Positions 43,161 to 54,244 of a stretch of 64,000 nucleotides of DNA are shown here, in pieces. Both the position numbers and the translations under genes were made by a program. The stretch is from Leucobacter sp. OLIS6. Lineage in GTDB: Bacteria; Actinomycetota; Actinomycetes; Actinomycetales; Microbacteriaceae. The first letter of the stretch is position 1, and each line of letters opens with the position of its first letter. A model generated the notes under the pieces. That model did not search any database. It was not told where the DNA came from and saw only the letters and a list, made by a program, of their open reading frames with translations. The stretch spans positions 56,756 through 120,755 of the forward strand of contig NZ_MRAV01000002.1 of the NCBI RefSeq assembly GCF_002752355.1, given 5' to 3'.

Positions 43161-43177
43161 GTGACCGAACCGTGACC
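43161..43177 (+). promoter_or_regulatory. GTGACC-N5-GTGACC direct repeat
   Basis: Two GTGACC hexamers 11 bp apart, within the duplicated CCGTGACCGA. The phased direct-repeat form resembles sites of the actinobacterial response regulator MtrA, which controls cell-wall peptidase genes; an M23 peptidase gene follows. The link is inference and the site is about 130 bp before the inferred transcript start. Confidence 0.3.
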
Positions 43178-43281
43178 GAGATGTGGCGATCCCGCTGTCG
43201 GGCTCAAAGTCTCACCTTGAAGCTGAACGTGAGCCGAGAGGACTGCGGCGAGGGGTCTCGGTGGTCGGCGGGGCCGTTTGA

Positions 43282-43287
43282 TACCGT
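43282..43287 (+). promoter_or_regulatory. -10 box before the leaderless upstream ORF and M23 gene
   Basis: TACCGT, six nucleotides, then GTG at 43294. The transcript would begin at or next to that GTG and continue into the M23 peptidase gene. Confidence 0.5.
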
Positions 43288-43293
43288 GATCGG

Positions 43294-43362
43294 GTGTCTG
43301 CGTTCGCTTTCGGCGTCCGCGGATCCGTGTACGACGAGCAGTTAGAGGTGGGTTCCGCATGA
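43294..43362 (+). CDS. leaderless 22-codon upstream ORF coupled to the M23 peptidase gene
   Basis: GTG 43294 opens a 22-codon frame (VSAFAFGVRGSVYDEQLEVG then SA). Its TGA at 43360-43362 overlaps the peptidase ATG at 43359 in the ATGA arrangement. The ORF contains the peptidase ribosome-binding site GAGGTGGG. A ribosome starting on the leaderless 5' end would terminate exactly where the next protein begins, so this looks like a translational-coupling leader. No direct evidence that the peptide itself has a role. Confidence 0.5.
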   Translation: MSAFAFGVRGSVYDEQLEVGSA

Positions 43363-44666
43363 CCGAGCGCCGCAAGGCCAACCGCACCCGCTGGGGGATC
43401 CTCGGCGCGCTCGTCATCGCCGCGACCCTGCTGACGGTACCACCGGCCACCCCGCCCGCGGCGCACGCCGTCGATCTGCCGACCTGGGACGACGTGCAGC
43501 GCGCCAAGGCGAACCAGGCCGCGACCGACGCCAAGGTCAAGGAGATCGAGCAGCTCATCGTGGGCCAGAAGAAGGAGCTCGATCGGCTGCGCAATCTGCA
43601 CAGCGACAAGATCGAGGCCAAGAACCTCGCTCAGCAGAAGCTCGTCGAGGCCGCCAAGCGCGCGAGCACGCTCGAGGCCGCTGCTGCGGCCAGCAAGAAG
43701 GAAGCGGAGCAGGCGAAGGAGCAGGCGGCCGCGCTCGTGTCGCAGATGTACCGCTCGGGCGGCGTCGACCGCAACCTCGAGCTGTTCCTCGACTCCAACA
43801 AGGACACCGCCGACGCACTGCTCGGCCGGCTCGCCTCGATGTCGAAGGCCACCGAGCGCAACACCGTGATCTCCGAGCAGGCCGAGCAGAGCACTAACAA
43901 CGCCGACTCGCTGAGCAAGCAGGCGGAGTCTGCCAAGGCCGAGCGCGACCGCCTCAGCAAGGAGGCCGAGGTCGCCGAGAAGGCCGCGGCGGATGCCGTG
44001 GCGAACCAGGGCGAAGTGGTGCGCAAACAGGAGGACCAGGTCAAGGTCCTCGAGACGCAGCTCGCCGCGCTGCAGGACAAGACCACCAAGACGGTCGCCG
44101 GATACCGGGAGCGCCTGCGCCAGGAAGAGCTCGAGCGGCAGCGGATCGAGGCGGAGAACCGTCGCATCCAGGAGGAAGAGCGCAAGCGCCGCGAACAGGA
44201 GAACAACAACGGCGGCAACGGCGGTAACCCGCCCGTCAATCCGAACCCCGGCGGCGGCGGCAATAACGGCAGCAGCAACGGCTGGCTGATCCCCGTTACC
44301 GGATACTACGTCTCCGAGGGCTTCCGCCCGCCGGGCCGCCCCGACCACACGGGCATCGACCTCGCGACCGCGTACGGCACCCCGATCCGCGCCGCGATGT
44401 CGGGCACCGTCGCGTCCGCATACTGGGACGGCTGCGGCGGCAACATGGTCAGCATCAACCACCCCAACGGCTGGCAGACGCGCTACGCCCACATGGCGAG
44501 CTGGTCGCTCGTCGGCAACGGCCAGTACGTCCAGCGCGGCCAGGTCGTCGGCTACGTCGGCAGCACCGGCTGCAGCACCGGCCCGCACCTCCACTTCGAG
44601 ATGCGCCCCGTCCAGGACAACAACTGGTCCGACTTCGTGAACCCGGCGTTCGTCATCAACTTCTGA
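43359..44666 (+). CDS. M23-family murein peptidase with long coiled coil
   Basis: 435 residues. Sec signal peptide (GILGALVIAATLLTVPPAT, cleavage near AHA), a coiled coil at ~45-275 rich in Lys/Glu/Ala, an Asn/Gly/Pro linker (~280-310), then an M23 domain. Zinc ligands are in HTGIDLA (near 330) and HLHFE (near 410). The layout matches EnvC/NlpD-like septal hydrolases or their activators, but both metal motifs are intact, so it is probably an active peptidoglycan endopeptidase outside the membrane. GAGGTGGG and a leaderless upstream ORF precede the ATG. Confidence 0.92.
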   Translation: MTERRKANRTRWGILGALVIAATLLTVPPATPPAAHAVDLPTWDDVQRAKANQAATDAKVKEIEQLIVGQKKELDRLRNLHSDKIEAKNLAQQKLVEAAKRASTLEAAAAASKKEAEQAKEQAAALVSQMYRSGGVDRNLELFLDSNKDTADALLGRLASMSKATERNTVISEQAEQSTNNADSLSKQAESAKAERDRLSKEAEVAEKAAADAVANQGEVVRKQEDQVKVLETQLAALQDKTTKTVAGYRERLRQEELERQRIEAENRRIQEEERKRREQENNNGGNGGNPPVNPNPGGGGNNGSSNGWLIPVTGYYVSEGFRPPGRPDHTGIDLATAYGTPIRAAMSGTVASAYWDGCGGNMVSINHPNGWQTRYAHMASWSLVGNGQYVQRGQVVGYVGSTGCSTGPHLHFEMRPVQDNNWSDFVNPAFVINF

Positions 44667-44694
44667 ACCGGAGCCGCTGCACAGCGGTGAAAGG

Positions 44695-44732
44695 CGAAGG
44701 GGGCGGGGATCATGCGATCCCCGCCCCCTTCG
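44695..44732. terminator. bidirectional terminator between M23 gene and ppa
   Basis: Perfect 17-bp stem (CGAAGGGGGCGGGGATC and complement) with an ATGC loop, between convergent stop codons. Confidence 0.85.
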
Positions 44733-44761
44733 ACGTACCGGAGCCGTGCGGCTCCGCAGGC

Positions 44762-45256
44762 TCAGTGGCCCTCGGCCCGCAGGCGCTCCTGAGCTTCGAC
44801 AATGAGCTGCTCGGCGTCGGCGGCCGAACCCCAGGCGTCGACCTTGACCCACTTGCCGGGCTCGAGGTCCTTGTAGTGCTCGAAGAAGTGCTCGATCTCC
44901 TTGCGGGTGTACTCCGGGATATCGGCGACGTCCTGGATGTGCGCCCAGCGCGGATCCTTGTGCTGCACCGCGATGACCTTGTCGTCGCCGCCGGCCTCGT
45001 CGCTCATCTTGAGCACGCCGACCGGGCGCACCTTGATGCCCACGCCGGGGAACACCGGGTAGTCGAGCAGCACGAGCACGTCGAGCGGATCGCCGTCCTC
45101 GCCGAGGGTCTCCTCGAAGAAGCCGTAGTCGGTGGGGTAGACGAAGCCCGTGTAGAGCACGCGATCGAGGTACACCCGGCCGGTCTCGTGGTCGACCTCG
45201 TACTTGTTGCGGCTCCCCTTGGGGATCTCGATGACGGCGTCGAATGCTGCGGTCAT
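44762..45256 (-). CDS. ppa: inorganic pyrophosphatase
   Basis: 164 residues, soluble family I enzyme. [38 protein letters not shown] (the metal-binding Asp cluster) and the conserved [19 protein letters not shown] are present. It hydrolyses pyrophosphate from biosynthetic reactions in the cytosol. AAGGAG lies 7 nt before the ATG; a TACGCT box at 45342-45347 would give a leader of about 80 nt. Confidence 0.96.
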   Translation of the reverse strand: MTAAFDAVIEIPKGSRNKYEVDHETGRVYLDRVLYTGFVYPTDYGFFEETLGEDGDPLDVLVLLDYPVFPGVGIKVRPVGVLKMSDEAGGDDKVIAVQHKDPRWAHIQDVADIPEYTRKEIEHFFEHYKDLEPGKWVKVDAWGSAADAEQLIVEAQERLRAEGH

Positions 45257-45437
45257 GTGCGGCTCCTTGCGATGTGTTGCGGTGGATCGTGGCTCGGCAC
45301 GGCGTGCGTGCCGGGATCCGGGCGCACCGGATCACGGGTCAAGCGTACCCGGACCCCGTCCGCTGATCCGCGGCTCAGGCGGTGACGTTCAGGAGGTGAA
45401 GGTGAAGCGGGAGACGCGAACCGGGTGGTCGTCGCGC

Positions 45438-46988
45438 CTATGGGACGACGTAGGCGCCGAGCTGGGACTGCACGTCCTGGCTGAAGACCCCGGTGCCGCC
45501 GAGCACGACGACCTGGCGCGGGGCGAGCCGGCCCAGCTCCGACTGCACCGCGAGGGGGATCGAGTCGGGGCGCACGTAGAGCACGGGGCCGCGCCGGGCC
45601 CCTGCGGCCGCTGCCCCCGAGAGCGCGTCGGGGAAGTCGAGGCCGCTCGCGAGGTAGACGACGGGAACGCCCGGAGCGTACTCGGTCTGCGAGAGCGCGG
45701 TGGACGTGGCGAAGCGATCCGATCCGGCCGCGCGGGTCACGGGCCCTGCGGTGTAGGCCTGGACCTGGGCCTGGACCGCAGGGGTGACGACCGCGGTGCC
45801 GCCGACGACGACGATCCGGCTCGGCTTGAGCCGCTCGAGTTCCGCGGCGATCTCGCCCGGGACCGAGTCGGGTCGCACCATCAGCAGCGGCCCGCCGTTC
45901 GTTCCGGCCACGCCGCCGGCGGGAAGCGAATCCGGGAAATCCAGGCCGTTCGCGATGTAGGCGACCGAGGCGCCCTGGGCGAAGGTCGCGCGGGACACCG
46001 CTGCGGAGGTTCCGAACCGATCGGCGCCCGACAGGCGGCTCACCGCGCCCGCGGTGTAGGACTTCAGTTGCGTTTCGACCGTGGAGGAGACGACGCCCGT
46101 GCCGCCGAGGACGACGATGCGCTGCGGCTTCAGCCGCTGGAGCTCGCCGGCGATCGCGGTCGGGATCGACCCCGGCCGGACGAGCAGCACCGGACCCTGT
46201 CCCGTTCCGGCGGCCGCCGAGCCCGAGAGCGCGTCGGGGAAATCGAGCCCGTTCGCGACGTAGGCGACCGGGGCGCCTGCCGGGAAGGTCCCGCGCGAGA
46301 CCGCGGCCGAGGTCTCGTACCGGTCCAGCCCGGCCAGGCGCGACGCCTGCGGACCCTGCGGGTCCGGCGCCGGGGTGCCGAGCCGCCAGAAGCGGGAGCC
46401 GGCCGGCGGCACCCACTCGTGCCGGCTGACGGTCAGGTCGCTGCCCGCGGCGTTCGAATCGACCACGTCGTAGCGGCCGCCGCCCAGGTTCCGCACCACG
46501 ATGGCGGTGTGCAGCGGCCACGCCCCGTCGCTGTCGCCGACCTGGATGATGTCGCCCATGACGACGCCCGGGCCGCCGGCGACCTCGATGCCCTCCTTGG
46601 CGAAGCCGGCCTGGTAACCCGGCGCGGGGTTCTTGCCGAACACCAGGATCGAGACGCAGTTCACGAACTGCTTGCACTGCCCGCCCGCCCAGTCGCTCAG
46701 CGTCAGGCCGGCTTCTCGGCAGGCGACGTTCCCCGGCTTCCCCACGTACGTGAGGGCCTTCCGAGCGAGTCGCGCGTTCTCGACGCGGGACGGGACGCCA
46801 GCGGCAGCGATCCGCTGCGGCTGCGGAGCTCCCGGCCCGGGCTCGGTGCCGGCGGGCGCGGAATCGGTCGGGATCTGCGGCAGCCAGGGTTCGTTGGCGA
46901 GGGCGGGATCGGCGGCGGTGGCGATCGGGCTGAGCAGCGCCGCGCCGACGAGGACGGCCGCGATGGCGGTGCGTGCACTGCGAAGCAA
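45438..46988 (-). CDS. exported CHAP/NlpC-like protein with three CWB2 repeats
   Basis: 516 residues. Signal peptide (AIAAVLVGAALLSPIATA), then a ~150-residue domain with WAGGQCKQFVNC (Cys105), VMGDIIQVGDS and PLHTAIVV (His160), the Cys-His arrangement of CHAP or NlpC-type amidases/peptidases. Residues ~210-516 are three CWB2 repeats (RxAGxDRxxTSxAVS, ANGLDFPDALSG, RIVVLGGTGVV). Likely a secreted wall hydrolase or wall-attached protein; the catalytic call is moderate. TTG start with AGGAG 6 nt upstream. Confidence 0.85.
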   Translation of the reverse strand: MLRSARTAIAAVLVGAALLSPIATAADPALANEPWLPQIPTDSAPAGTEPGPGAPQPQRIAAAGVPSRVENARLARKALTYVGKPGNVACREAGLTLSDWAGGQCKQFVNCVSILVFGKNPAPGYQAGFAKEGIEVAGGPGVVMGDIIQVGDSDGAWPLHTAIVVRNLGGGRYDVVDSNAAGSDLTVSRHEWVPPAGSRFWRLGTPAPDPQGPQASRLAGLDRYETSAAVSRGTFPAGAPVAYVANGLDFPDALSGSAAAGTGQGPVLLVRPGSIPTAIAGELQRLKPQRIVVLGGTGVVSSTVETQLKSYTAGAVSRLSGADRFGTSAAVSRATFAQGASVAYIANGLDFPDSLPAGGVAGTNGGPLLMVRPDSVPGEIAAELERLKPSRIVVVGGTAVVTPAVQAQVQAYTAGPVTRAAGSDRFATSTALSQTEYAPGVPVVYLASGLDFPDALSGAAAAGARRGPVLYVRPDSIPLAVQSELGRLAPRQVVVLGGTGVFSQDVQSQLGAYVVP

Positions 46989-47056
46989 GGAGGGCTCCTG
47001 AGCTCGGGACGGGAGGCGCCGGACGCGCGGAGGGGCGCTGGCACACGGGAGAGCAC

Positions 47057-47062
47057 AGTCTA
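47057..47062 (-). promoter_or_regulatory. -10 box of the CHAP/CWB2 gene
   Basis: Minus-strand TAGACT about 70 bp upstream of the TTG start, between the XRE gene end and the CWB2 gene. Confidence 0.4.
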
Positions 47063-47108
47063 GAAGAGGTCTGCGCGGAACGCGAGGCTCCGTCGGCGGC
47101 GAAGCCGC

Positions 47109-47894
47109 TCAGTCGATCGGGACGTAGGCGACCACGTGCAGGCCGGTGGTGTCCGACGGCACGAGCCGGTGGTGCTCGAAGCGACGCACTCCGTCGGGCA
47201 GCACGAAGACGCGGGTGCGCGAGGTGAAGCGTTCGATCGCGTGCTCCGCCCACTGGGTCCGGAAGTCGGGGCTGGCGTCGCGCAGTCGGGCCACGAGCGA
47301 TCGGTGCCGGTCGGAGCTCAGCCGGACGCCCGATTCGGTTCGGAATTCGGCCAGGAAGCTGCGGCTGTCGCGCTCCCAGTCGGGCAGCATGCTCCGCAGC
47401 CGGGGATCCGTGTAGACGAGCCAGATCAGGTTGCGGTCCTCGGGCGGCAGCGCGGCGATCGGCGGGTAGAGCTCCGCGTACCCGGCGTTCCACCCGACGA
47501 TCGCCCAGTCTGCGGCCACGATGAACGCGGGGAAGGGGAGCGCGTCGACCAGGTGCTGCAGGTGCTCCGGGGCCGTCTCGGGCGATGGTCCCTCGGACCC
47601 CTCCGCGGGGGCCGCGAGGGCGACGATGTAGTCCGCCTCGTCGGGCGAGAGGTGCAGCACGCGGGCCACCGCCGCGAGCACCTGGTGCGAGACGTTGATG
47701 TCGCGTCCCTGCTCGAGCCAGGTGTACCAGCTCACGCTGACGCCGGCGAGCGCTGAGATCTCCTCCCGGCTCAGGCCGGTGTCGCGCCTGCGGGTGCCCT
47801 GCGGGAGCCCGAGGTCGGCGCGACGCAGTGCGCGCCTGCGGGTGGCGAGGAACTCGCCCAGTTGCTCGCGGCGGGGCGTGCGCGGTCGGATCAC
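47109..47894 (-). CDS. XRE-family regulator with MmyB-like ligand domain
   Basis: 261 residues. The N-terminal helix-turn-helix ([51 protein letters not shown]) and the PAS-like C-terminal MmyB domain ([37 protein letters not shown]) are typical of actinobacterial regulators often paired with an oxidoreductase. GTG start with TACTGT six nucleotides upstream. Divergent from ilvD; target unknown. Confidence 0.88.
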   Translation of the reverse strand: MIRPRTPRREQLGEFLATRRRALRRADLGLPQGTRRRDTGLSREEISALAGVSVSWYTWLEQGRDINVSHQVLAAVARVLHLSPDEADYIVALAAPAEGSEGPSPETAPEHLQHLVDALPFPAFIVAADWAIVGWNAGYAELYPPIAALPPEDRNLIWLVYTDPRLRSMLPDWERDSRSFLAEFRTESGVRLSSDRHRSLVARLRDASPDFRTQWAEHAIERFTSRTRVFVLPDGVRRFEHHRLVPSDTTGLHVVAYVPID

Positions 47895-47900
47895 GAACCA

Positions 47901-47922
47901 ACAGTACTCCGAGTACCAGTAC
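47901..47922. promoter_or_regulatory. XRE gene -10 box overlapped by GTAC palindromes
   Basis: The minus-strand -10 TACTGT (47901-47906) precedes the GTG by six nucleotides. It overlaps a perfect palindrome GTACTCCGAGTAC (47904-47916) and a second GTAC-CA-GTAC (47913-47922). This is a good candidate for autoregulation by the XRE protein, and is 38 bp from the ilvD start. Confidence 0.5.
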
Positions 47923-47959
47923 CCGCCGTAACTTTGCGATCCCCGCGAACTCCGACAAA

Positions 47960-49843
47960 ATGCGGAGCATGGTCATCTATCGTTCCCACACGGTCACCCA
48001 CGGACGCAACATGGCGGGCGCCCGGGCGCTGTTCCGCGCCGCCGGCGTCAACGGTGCCGATCTCGGTCGCAAGCCGATCATCGCGGTCGCGAACTCGTTC
48101 ACCGAGTTCGTCCCGGGGCACACCCACCTCGCACCCGTCGGGCGCATCGTGTCGGACGCGATCACCGCCGCGGGCGGCATCCCCCGCGAGTTCAACACCA
48201 TCGCGGTCGACGACGGGATCGCGATGGGCCACGGCGGCATGCTCTATTCGCTGCCCTCGCGCGACCTGATCGCCGACTCGGTCGAGTACATGACCAATGC
48301 GCACTGCGCCGACGCGCTCATCTGCATCTCGAACTGCGACAAGATCACCCCGGGCATGCTGCTCGCGGCGCTCCGGCTCAACATCCCGACCGTGTTCGTC
48401 TCGGGCGGACCGATGGAGTCGGGCCGCGCCGTGCTCGCGAACGGCATGGTGCGCACGCTCGACCTCGTCGACGCGATCTCCGAGGCCGTGAACGAGAACG
48501 TCTCGGACGAGGACATCCAGAGGATCGAGGAATCGGCCTGCCCGACCTGCGGCTCGTGCTCGGGCATGTTCACCGCGAACTCGATGAACTGCCTCACCGA
48601 GGCGATCGGCCTGTCGCTGCCCGGCAACGGCTCGACCCTGGCCACGCACACCGCGCGCCGCGCGCTCTACGAGAAGGCGGGCGCGCTGGTCGTCGACATC
48701 ACGAAGCGTTATTACGAGGGCGACGACACTTCTGTGCTGCCGCGCAACATCGCGACCCCCGCCGCCTTCGAGAACGCCATGGCGCTCGACATCGCCATGG
48801 GCGGATCGACCAACACGATCCTGCACCTGCTCGCCGCGGCGCACGAGGCCGGCGTCGACTTCGGCCTCGACGAGATCGATGCGGTCTCGCGCCGCGTGCC
48901 CTGCCTCGCCAAGGTGGCACCGAACGTCGCGAACGGCAAGACGTACTACATGGAGGACGTGCACCGCGCGGGCGGCATCCCCGCCCTGCTCGGCGAGCTG
49001 CGCCGCGGCGGCATGCTCGACGACCAGGTGCACACGGTGCACTCGGCGACGCTCGGCGAGTGGCTCGACGAGTGGGACGTGCGCGGCGGCAAGGCCAGCG
49101 ACGAGGCGTTCGAGCTCTGGCACGCGGCCCCCGGCGGCAAGCGATCCTCGACCGCGTTCTCGCAGTCGGAGCGCTGGCGCGACCTCGACCTCGACGCCGA
49201 GAACGGCTGCATCCACAGTGTCGAGCACGCCTACTCGAAGGACGGCGGCCTCGGCGTGCTGCGCGGCAACCTCGCCGTCGACGGCGCAGTCGTCAAGACC
49301 GCCGGCGTCGACGAGTCGATCTGGACCTTCTCGGGCCCCGCCGTCGTCTGCGAATCGCAGGACGAGGCGGTCGAGAAGATCCTGAACAAGCAGGTGACCG
49401 AGGGTGACGTCGTCGTGATCCGCTACGAGGGGCCGAAGGGCGGCCCCGGCATGCAGGAGATGCTCTACCCGACCTCGTTCCTCAAGGGTCGCGGCCTGGG
49501 CAAGGCCTGCGCGCTCGTGACCGACGGCCGCTTCTCGGGCGGCACCTCGGGGCTCTCGATCGGGCACGTCTCGCCCGAGGCGGCCGCCGGCGGTGTCATC
49601 GCCCTCGTCGAGGACGGCGACATCGTGTCGATCGACATCCCCACCCGCAAGCTCGCCCTCGACGTGCCGCAGGAGGAGCTCGATCGCCGACGCGCCGAGC
49701 TCGAGGCGAACGGCGGATACCGCCCGAAGAGCCGCGTGCGGGAGGTCTCGCCGGCGCTGCGCGCCTATGCGGCGTTCGCCCAGTCGGCCGACAAGGGCGC
49801 GGTGCGGGTGGTCCCCGAACCGGGCGAGACGATCACGTTCTGA
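47960..49843 (+). CDS. ilvD: dihydroxy-acid dehydratase
   Basis: 627 residues. Iron-sulfur cysteines are seen in [12 protein letters not shown] and [17 protein letters not shown]; the phosphate/metal region [10 protein letters not shown] and the end [20 protein letters not shown] are typical. It dehydrates 2,3-dihydroxy acids in valine, isoleucine and pantothenate synthesis. Start is ATG 47960 (47969 also possible); no strong ribosome site, and a TAACTT -10 at 47931 is the best promoter candidate. It is separate from other ilv genes, none of which is in the window. Confidence 0.95.
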   Translation: MRSMVIYRSHTVTHGRNMAGARALFRAAGVNGADLGRKPIIAVANSFTEFVPGHTHLAPVGRIVSDAITAAGGIPREFNTIAVDDGIAMGHGGMLYSLPSRDLIADSVEYMTNAHCADALICISNCDKITPGMLLAALRLNIPTVFVSGGPMESGRAVLANGMVRTLDLVDAISEAVNENVSDEDIQRIEESACPTCGSCSGMFTANSMNCLTEAIGLSLPGNGSTLATHTARRALYEKAGALVVDITKRYYEGDDTSVLPRNIATPAAFENAMALDIAMGGSTNTILHLLAAAHEAGVDFGLDEIDAVSRRVPCLAKVAPNVANGKTYYMEDVHRAGGIPALLGELRRGGMLDDQVHTVHSATLGEWLDEWDVRGGKASDEAFELWHAAPGGKRSSTAFSQSERWRDLDLDAENGCIHSVEHAYSKDGGLGVLRGNLAVDGAVVKTAGVDESIWTFSGPAVVCESQDEAVEKILNKQVTEGDVVVIRYEGPKGGPGMQEMLYPTSFLKGRGLGKACALVTDGRFSGGTSGLSIGHVSPEAAAGGVIALVEDGDIVSIDIPTRKLALDVPQEELDRRRAELEANGGYRPKSRVREVSPALRAYAAFAQSADKGAVRVVPEPGETITF

Positions 49844-49853
49844 GCTCGGGATC

Positions 49854-50918
49854 GTGACTCCCAGACTCCCACCGCTCGATCCGGCGGTCGCCGAGATCCG
49901 GCTCGCGCTGCGGCGCGCGCTGGGATCCGGCGACTCCGCCGTCGCGCGACGGTCCGACGCTCCGCTCGTGCTCGTCGCGCTGTCCGGCGGTGCCGACTCG
50001 CTCGCGCTCGCGGCGGCGGCGGCCCACGAGGCGCGGGCGGGCGGGCACCGCTTCGGCGCCGTGGTCGTGGACCACGGACTGCAGGAGGGCTCCGCCGACG
50101 TCGCCGAGCGCGCCGCCGAGCAGGCTCGGACGCTCGGCCTCGATCCGGTGCTCGTGCGCCCGGTCGCCGTCGACGCCGCGGATCTCGACGGCCCGGAGGC
50201 CGCCGCCCGGCGCGCCCGGTACGCCGCGCTCGAGGCCGCGGCCGACGAGACGGGAGCAGCGGCGATCCTCACCGCGCACACGCGCGACGACCAGGCCGAG
50301 CAAGTGCTGCTCGGCCTCTCGCGCGGCTCGGGCACGCGATCCATCGCGGGGATCCCCCCGCGCCGCGGCCGGATCCTGCGCCCGCTGCTCGGCGTTCCCC
50401 GATCCAGCACCGAGGCCGCCTGCGCGGCGCAGGGACTGGATCCCTGGAGCGATCCGCAGAACGCGGACCCGGTCTTCGCCCGTGTCCGGGCCCGAACGTC
50501 GGTGCTCCCCGTCCTCGAGCGGGAGCTGGGCCCCGGCGTGACCGCTGCGCTCGCCCGCAGCGCCGAGCAGGCGCGCGAGGACGCGGACGCGCTCGACGAG
50601 ATGGTCGACGAGTGCATCGAGGAGCTGGTCGAGTTCGCCGAGGCGGGGATCGCGGTGCTGATCCCCGCGCTCGCAGCGAACCCGGCGGCGATCCGGCACC
50701 GGGTGATCCGACGGGTGGCGCGCGACGAGTTCGGCGCGCTGCTCTCGCGGACCCACACGATCGAGATCGATCGGCTGATCACCGAGTGGCGCGGTCAGGG
50801 ACCGCTCACCGTCCCCGGCGCTACAGTAGTTCGTGCCGGTGAGCGCCTCGTGTTCACCGCCGCCACCCCTTTCGAGCGAGAGCAGGAGTCACATGGACGC
50901 GTCCCACCTCGGCGATGA
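49854..50918 (+). CDS. tilS: tRNA(Ile)-lysidine synthetase
   Basis: 354 residues. The PP-loop VALSGGADSLAL is near residue 44, followed by VVVDHGLQ and ILTAHTRDDQAEQVLLGLSRGSG. It modifies C34 of the AUA-reading isoleucine tRNA to lysidine using ATP and lysine. GTG start 10 bp after ilvD; overlaps hpt by 26 bp. The tilS-hpt-ftsH order is conserved in many bacteria. Confidence 0.93.
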   Translation: MTPRLPPLDPAVAEIRLALRRALGSGDSAVARRSDAPLVLVALSGGADSLALAAAAAHEARAGGHRFGAVVVDHGLQEGSADVAERAAEQARTLGLDPVLVRPVAVDAADLDGPEAAARRARYAALEAAADETGAAAILTAHTRDDQAEQVLLGLSRGSGTRSIAGIPPRRGRILRPLLGVPRSSTEAACAAQGLDPWSDPQNADPVFARVRARTSVLPVLERELGPGVTAALARSAEQAREDADALDEMVDECIEELVEFAEAGIAVLIPALAANPAAIRHRVIRRVARDEFGALLSRTHTIEIDRLITEWRGQGPLTVPGATVVRAGERLVFTAATPFEREQESHGRVPPRR

Positions 50919-51447
50919 CCTCACGGTCGTGCTGCACACCGAAGCCGAGCTGCACGCACGGCTCGCGGAGCTGGCGCGCGAGATCGAAGCCGACTACCGG
51001 GACGAGCCGCCGCTGCTCGTCGGCGTCCTCAAAGGCGCCGTCATGGTCATGGCGGATCTCTCGCGCGAACTCCGCTTCCACGCCGAGATGGACTGGATGG
51101 CAGTCAGCTCGTACGGCGCCGGCACCAAGTCGAGCGGCGTCGTCAAGATCATGAAGGACCTCGACGCAGACCTCACCGGCCGCGACGTGCTCATCGTCGA
51201 GGACATCATCGACTCCGGGCTCACCCTGTCGTGGCTGAAGGAGAACCTCGAGAGCCGCGGCGCGAAGTCGGTGCGCATCTGCACCATGCTGCGCAAGCCC
51301 GAGGCGATGAAGGTCGACCTCGAGGTCGACTACGTCGGCTACGACATCCCCGTCGACTTCGTCGTCGGCTACGGGCTCGACTACGCCGAGCGCTACCGCA
51401 ACCTGCGCGACGTCGCGATCCTCGCACCGCACGTCTACAGCGAGTAA
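50893..51447 (+). CDS. hpt: hypoxanthine phosphoribosyltransferase
   Basis: 184 residues. The PRPP loop VLIVEDIIDSGLTL and the flexible-loop segment SSYGAGTKSSG are classical. It salvages hypoxanthine and guanine to nucleotides. AGCAGGAG lies 4 nt before ATG 50893. An in-frame GTG at 50833, five nucleotides after TACAGT (50822), could give a 20-residue N-terminal extension inside tilS. Confidence 0.94.
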   Translation: MDASHLGDDLTVVLHTEAELHARLAELAREIEADYRDEPPLLVGVLKGAVMVMADLSRELRFHAEMDWMAVSSYGAGTKSSGVVKIMKDLDADLTGRDVLIVEDIIDSGLTLSWLKENLESRGAKSVRICTMLRKPEAMKVDLEVDYVGYDIPVDFVVGYGLDYAERYRNLRDVAILAPHVYSE

Positions 51448-51516
51448 CCCGGCGATTCGGAGCCGCTCCTCGGTTCGCCCTCGGCGGAAGCCGGGGGCGT
51501 TGTCAGACCGGGCGGC

Positions 51517-51522
51517 TACGCT
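51517..51522 (+). promoter_or_regulatory. -10 box upstream of ftsH
   Basis: TACGCT, seven nucleotides, then GTG 51530, the start of a small upstream ORF. It gives ftsH a leader of about 105 nt. Confidence 0.5.
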
Positions 51523-51529
51523 TGCACTC

Positions 51530-51632
51530 GTGAAGTCCGGTGCGGCACGCGCCGCATCGGCATCGCGGTCGAATCGACATGCGGCGGACGGGCTGAGCTC
51601 AGCGCACCCGCCGGACCCAGAAAGGGCCCAAC

Positions 51633-51640
<8 letters not shown>
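51530..51640 (+). CDS. leaderless 36-codon upstream ORF overlapping the ftsH start
   Basis: GTG 51530 opens a 36-codon frame ([19 protein letters not shown]...PDPERAQRG) whose TGA at 51638-51640 overlaps the ftsH GTG at 51633 by 8 bp in another frame. The ftsH ribosome site AAAGGG lies inside it. The geometry parallels the upstream ORF of the M23 gene and suggests translational coupling; the peptide looks low-complexity and basic, so a coding role is uncertain. Confidence 0.4.
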
Positions 51641-53662
<2,022 letters not shown>

Positions 53663-53666
<4 letters not shown>

Positions 53667-54244
53667 CCCCGAGCGTCGATCGCCCGCGCATCGCCGCCGC
53701 CGTGCGGGAGCTGCTGACGGCGATCGGCGAGGATCCCGATCGCCACGAGCTCGCGAGCACTCCCTCTCGCGTGGCCGACGCCTACGCCGAGTTCTTCTCC
53801 GGCGTGGGCGTCGACCCGTCGGTGCACCTCGCCGACGCCGTGCCGGTGGGAGACCGTCCCGGAGAGCTCGTGCTGCTGCGCGACATCGCACTGCGCTCGG
53901 TCTGCGAGCACCACCTGCTGCCGTTCCGCGGGCGCGCCCACATCGCCTACCGGCCCGCCGAACGAGTGGTCGGGCTCAGCGCGCTCCCGCGCGTCGTCGA
54001 GACCCTCGCGTCGCGGCCCCAGGTGCAGGAGCGGCTCGGCGAACAGATCGCCCAGGTGCTCCAGGACGGGCTCGATCCCGCCGGCGTGCTGGTCGTGCTC
54101 GAGGCCAGCCACGGCTGCGTCGCCGATCGCGGGGTGCGCCAGGCCGATGCGGTCACTCTCACCATCGCCTCCCGCGGGGAGCTCGCCGAGCCGGCGGCCC
54201 GCGCCGAGATCATGGTCCTCCTCGGAAAGCCGGCCGATGACTGA
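53663..54244 (+). CDS. folE: GTP cyclohydrolase I
   Basis: 193 residues. Zinc/active-site motifs [18 protein letters not shown] and the later [12 protein letters not shown], plus [10 protein letters not shown]. It converts GTP to dihydroneopterin triphosphate, the first step of folate synthesis. ATGA overlap with ftsH and 8-bp overlap with folP show a single transcript. Confidence 0.95.

Noticed and set aside
43140..43293. c-di-AMP or other riboswitch upstream of the M23 peptidase
   Set aside because: No recognisable conserved core was found, and the inferred transcript starts at about 43294, after this region.
43212..45335. Minus-strand frame starting at GTG 45335, six nucleotides after TACGCT
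   Set aside because: It fits the leaderless spacing but reads ppa out of frame and the M23 gene antisense with biased composition. The TACGCT is better seen as the ppa promoter. It also warns that spacing alone does not prove a coding start.
51448..51516. Terminator after hpt
   Set aside because: Only short, interrupted GC pairings; no convincing stem.
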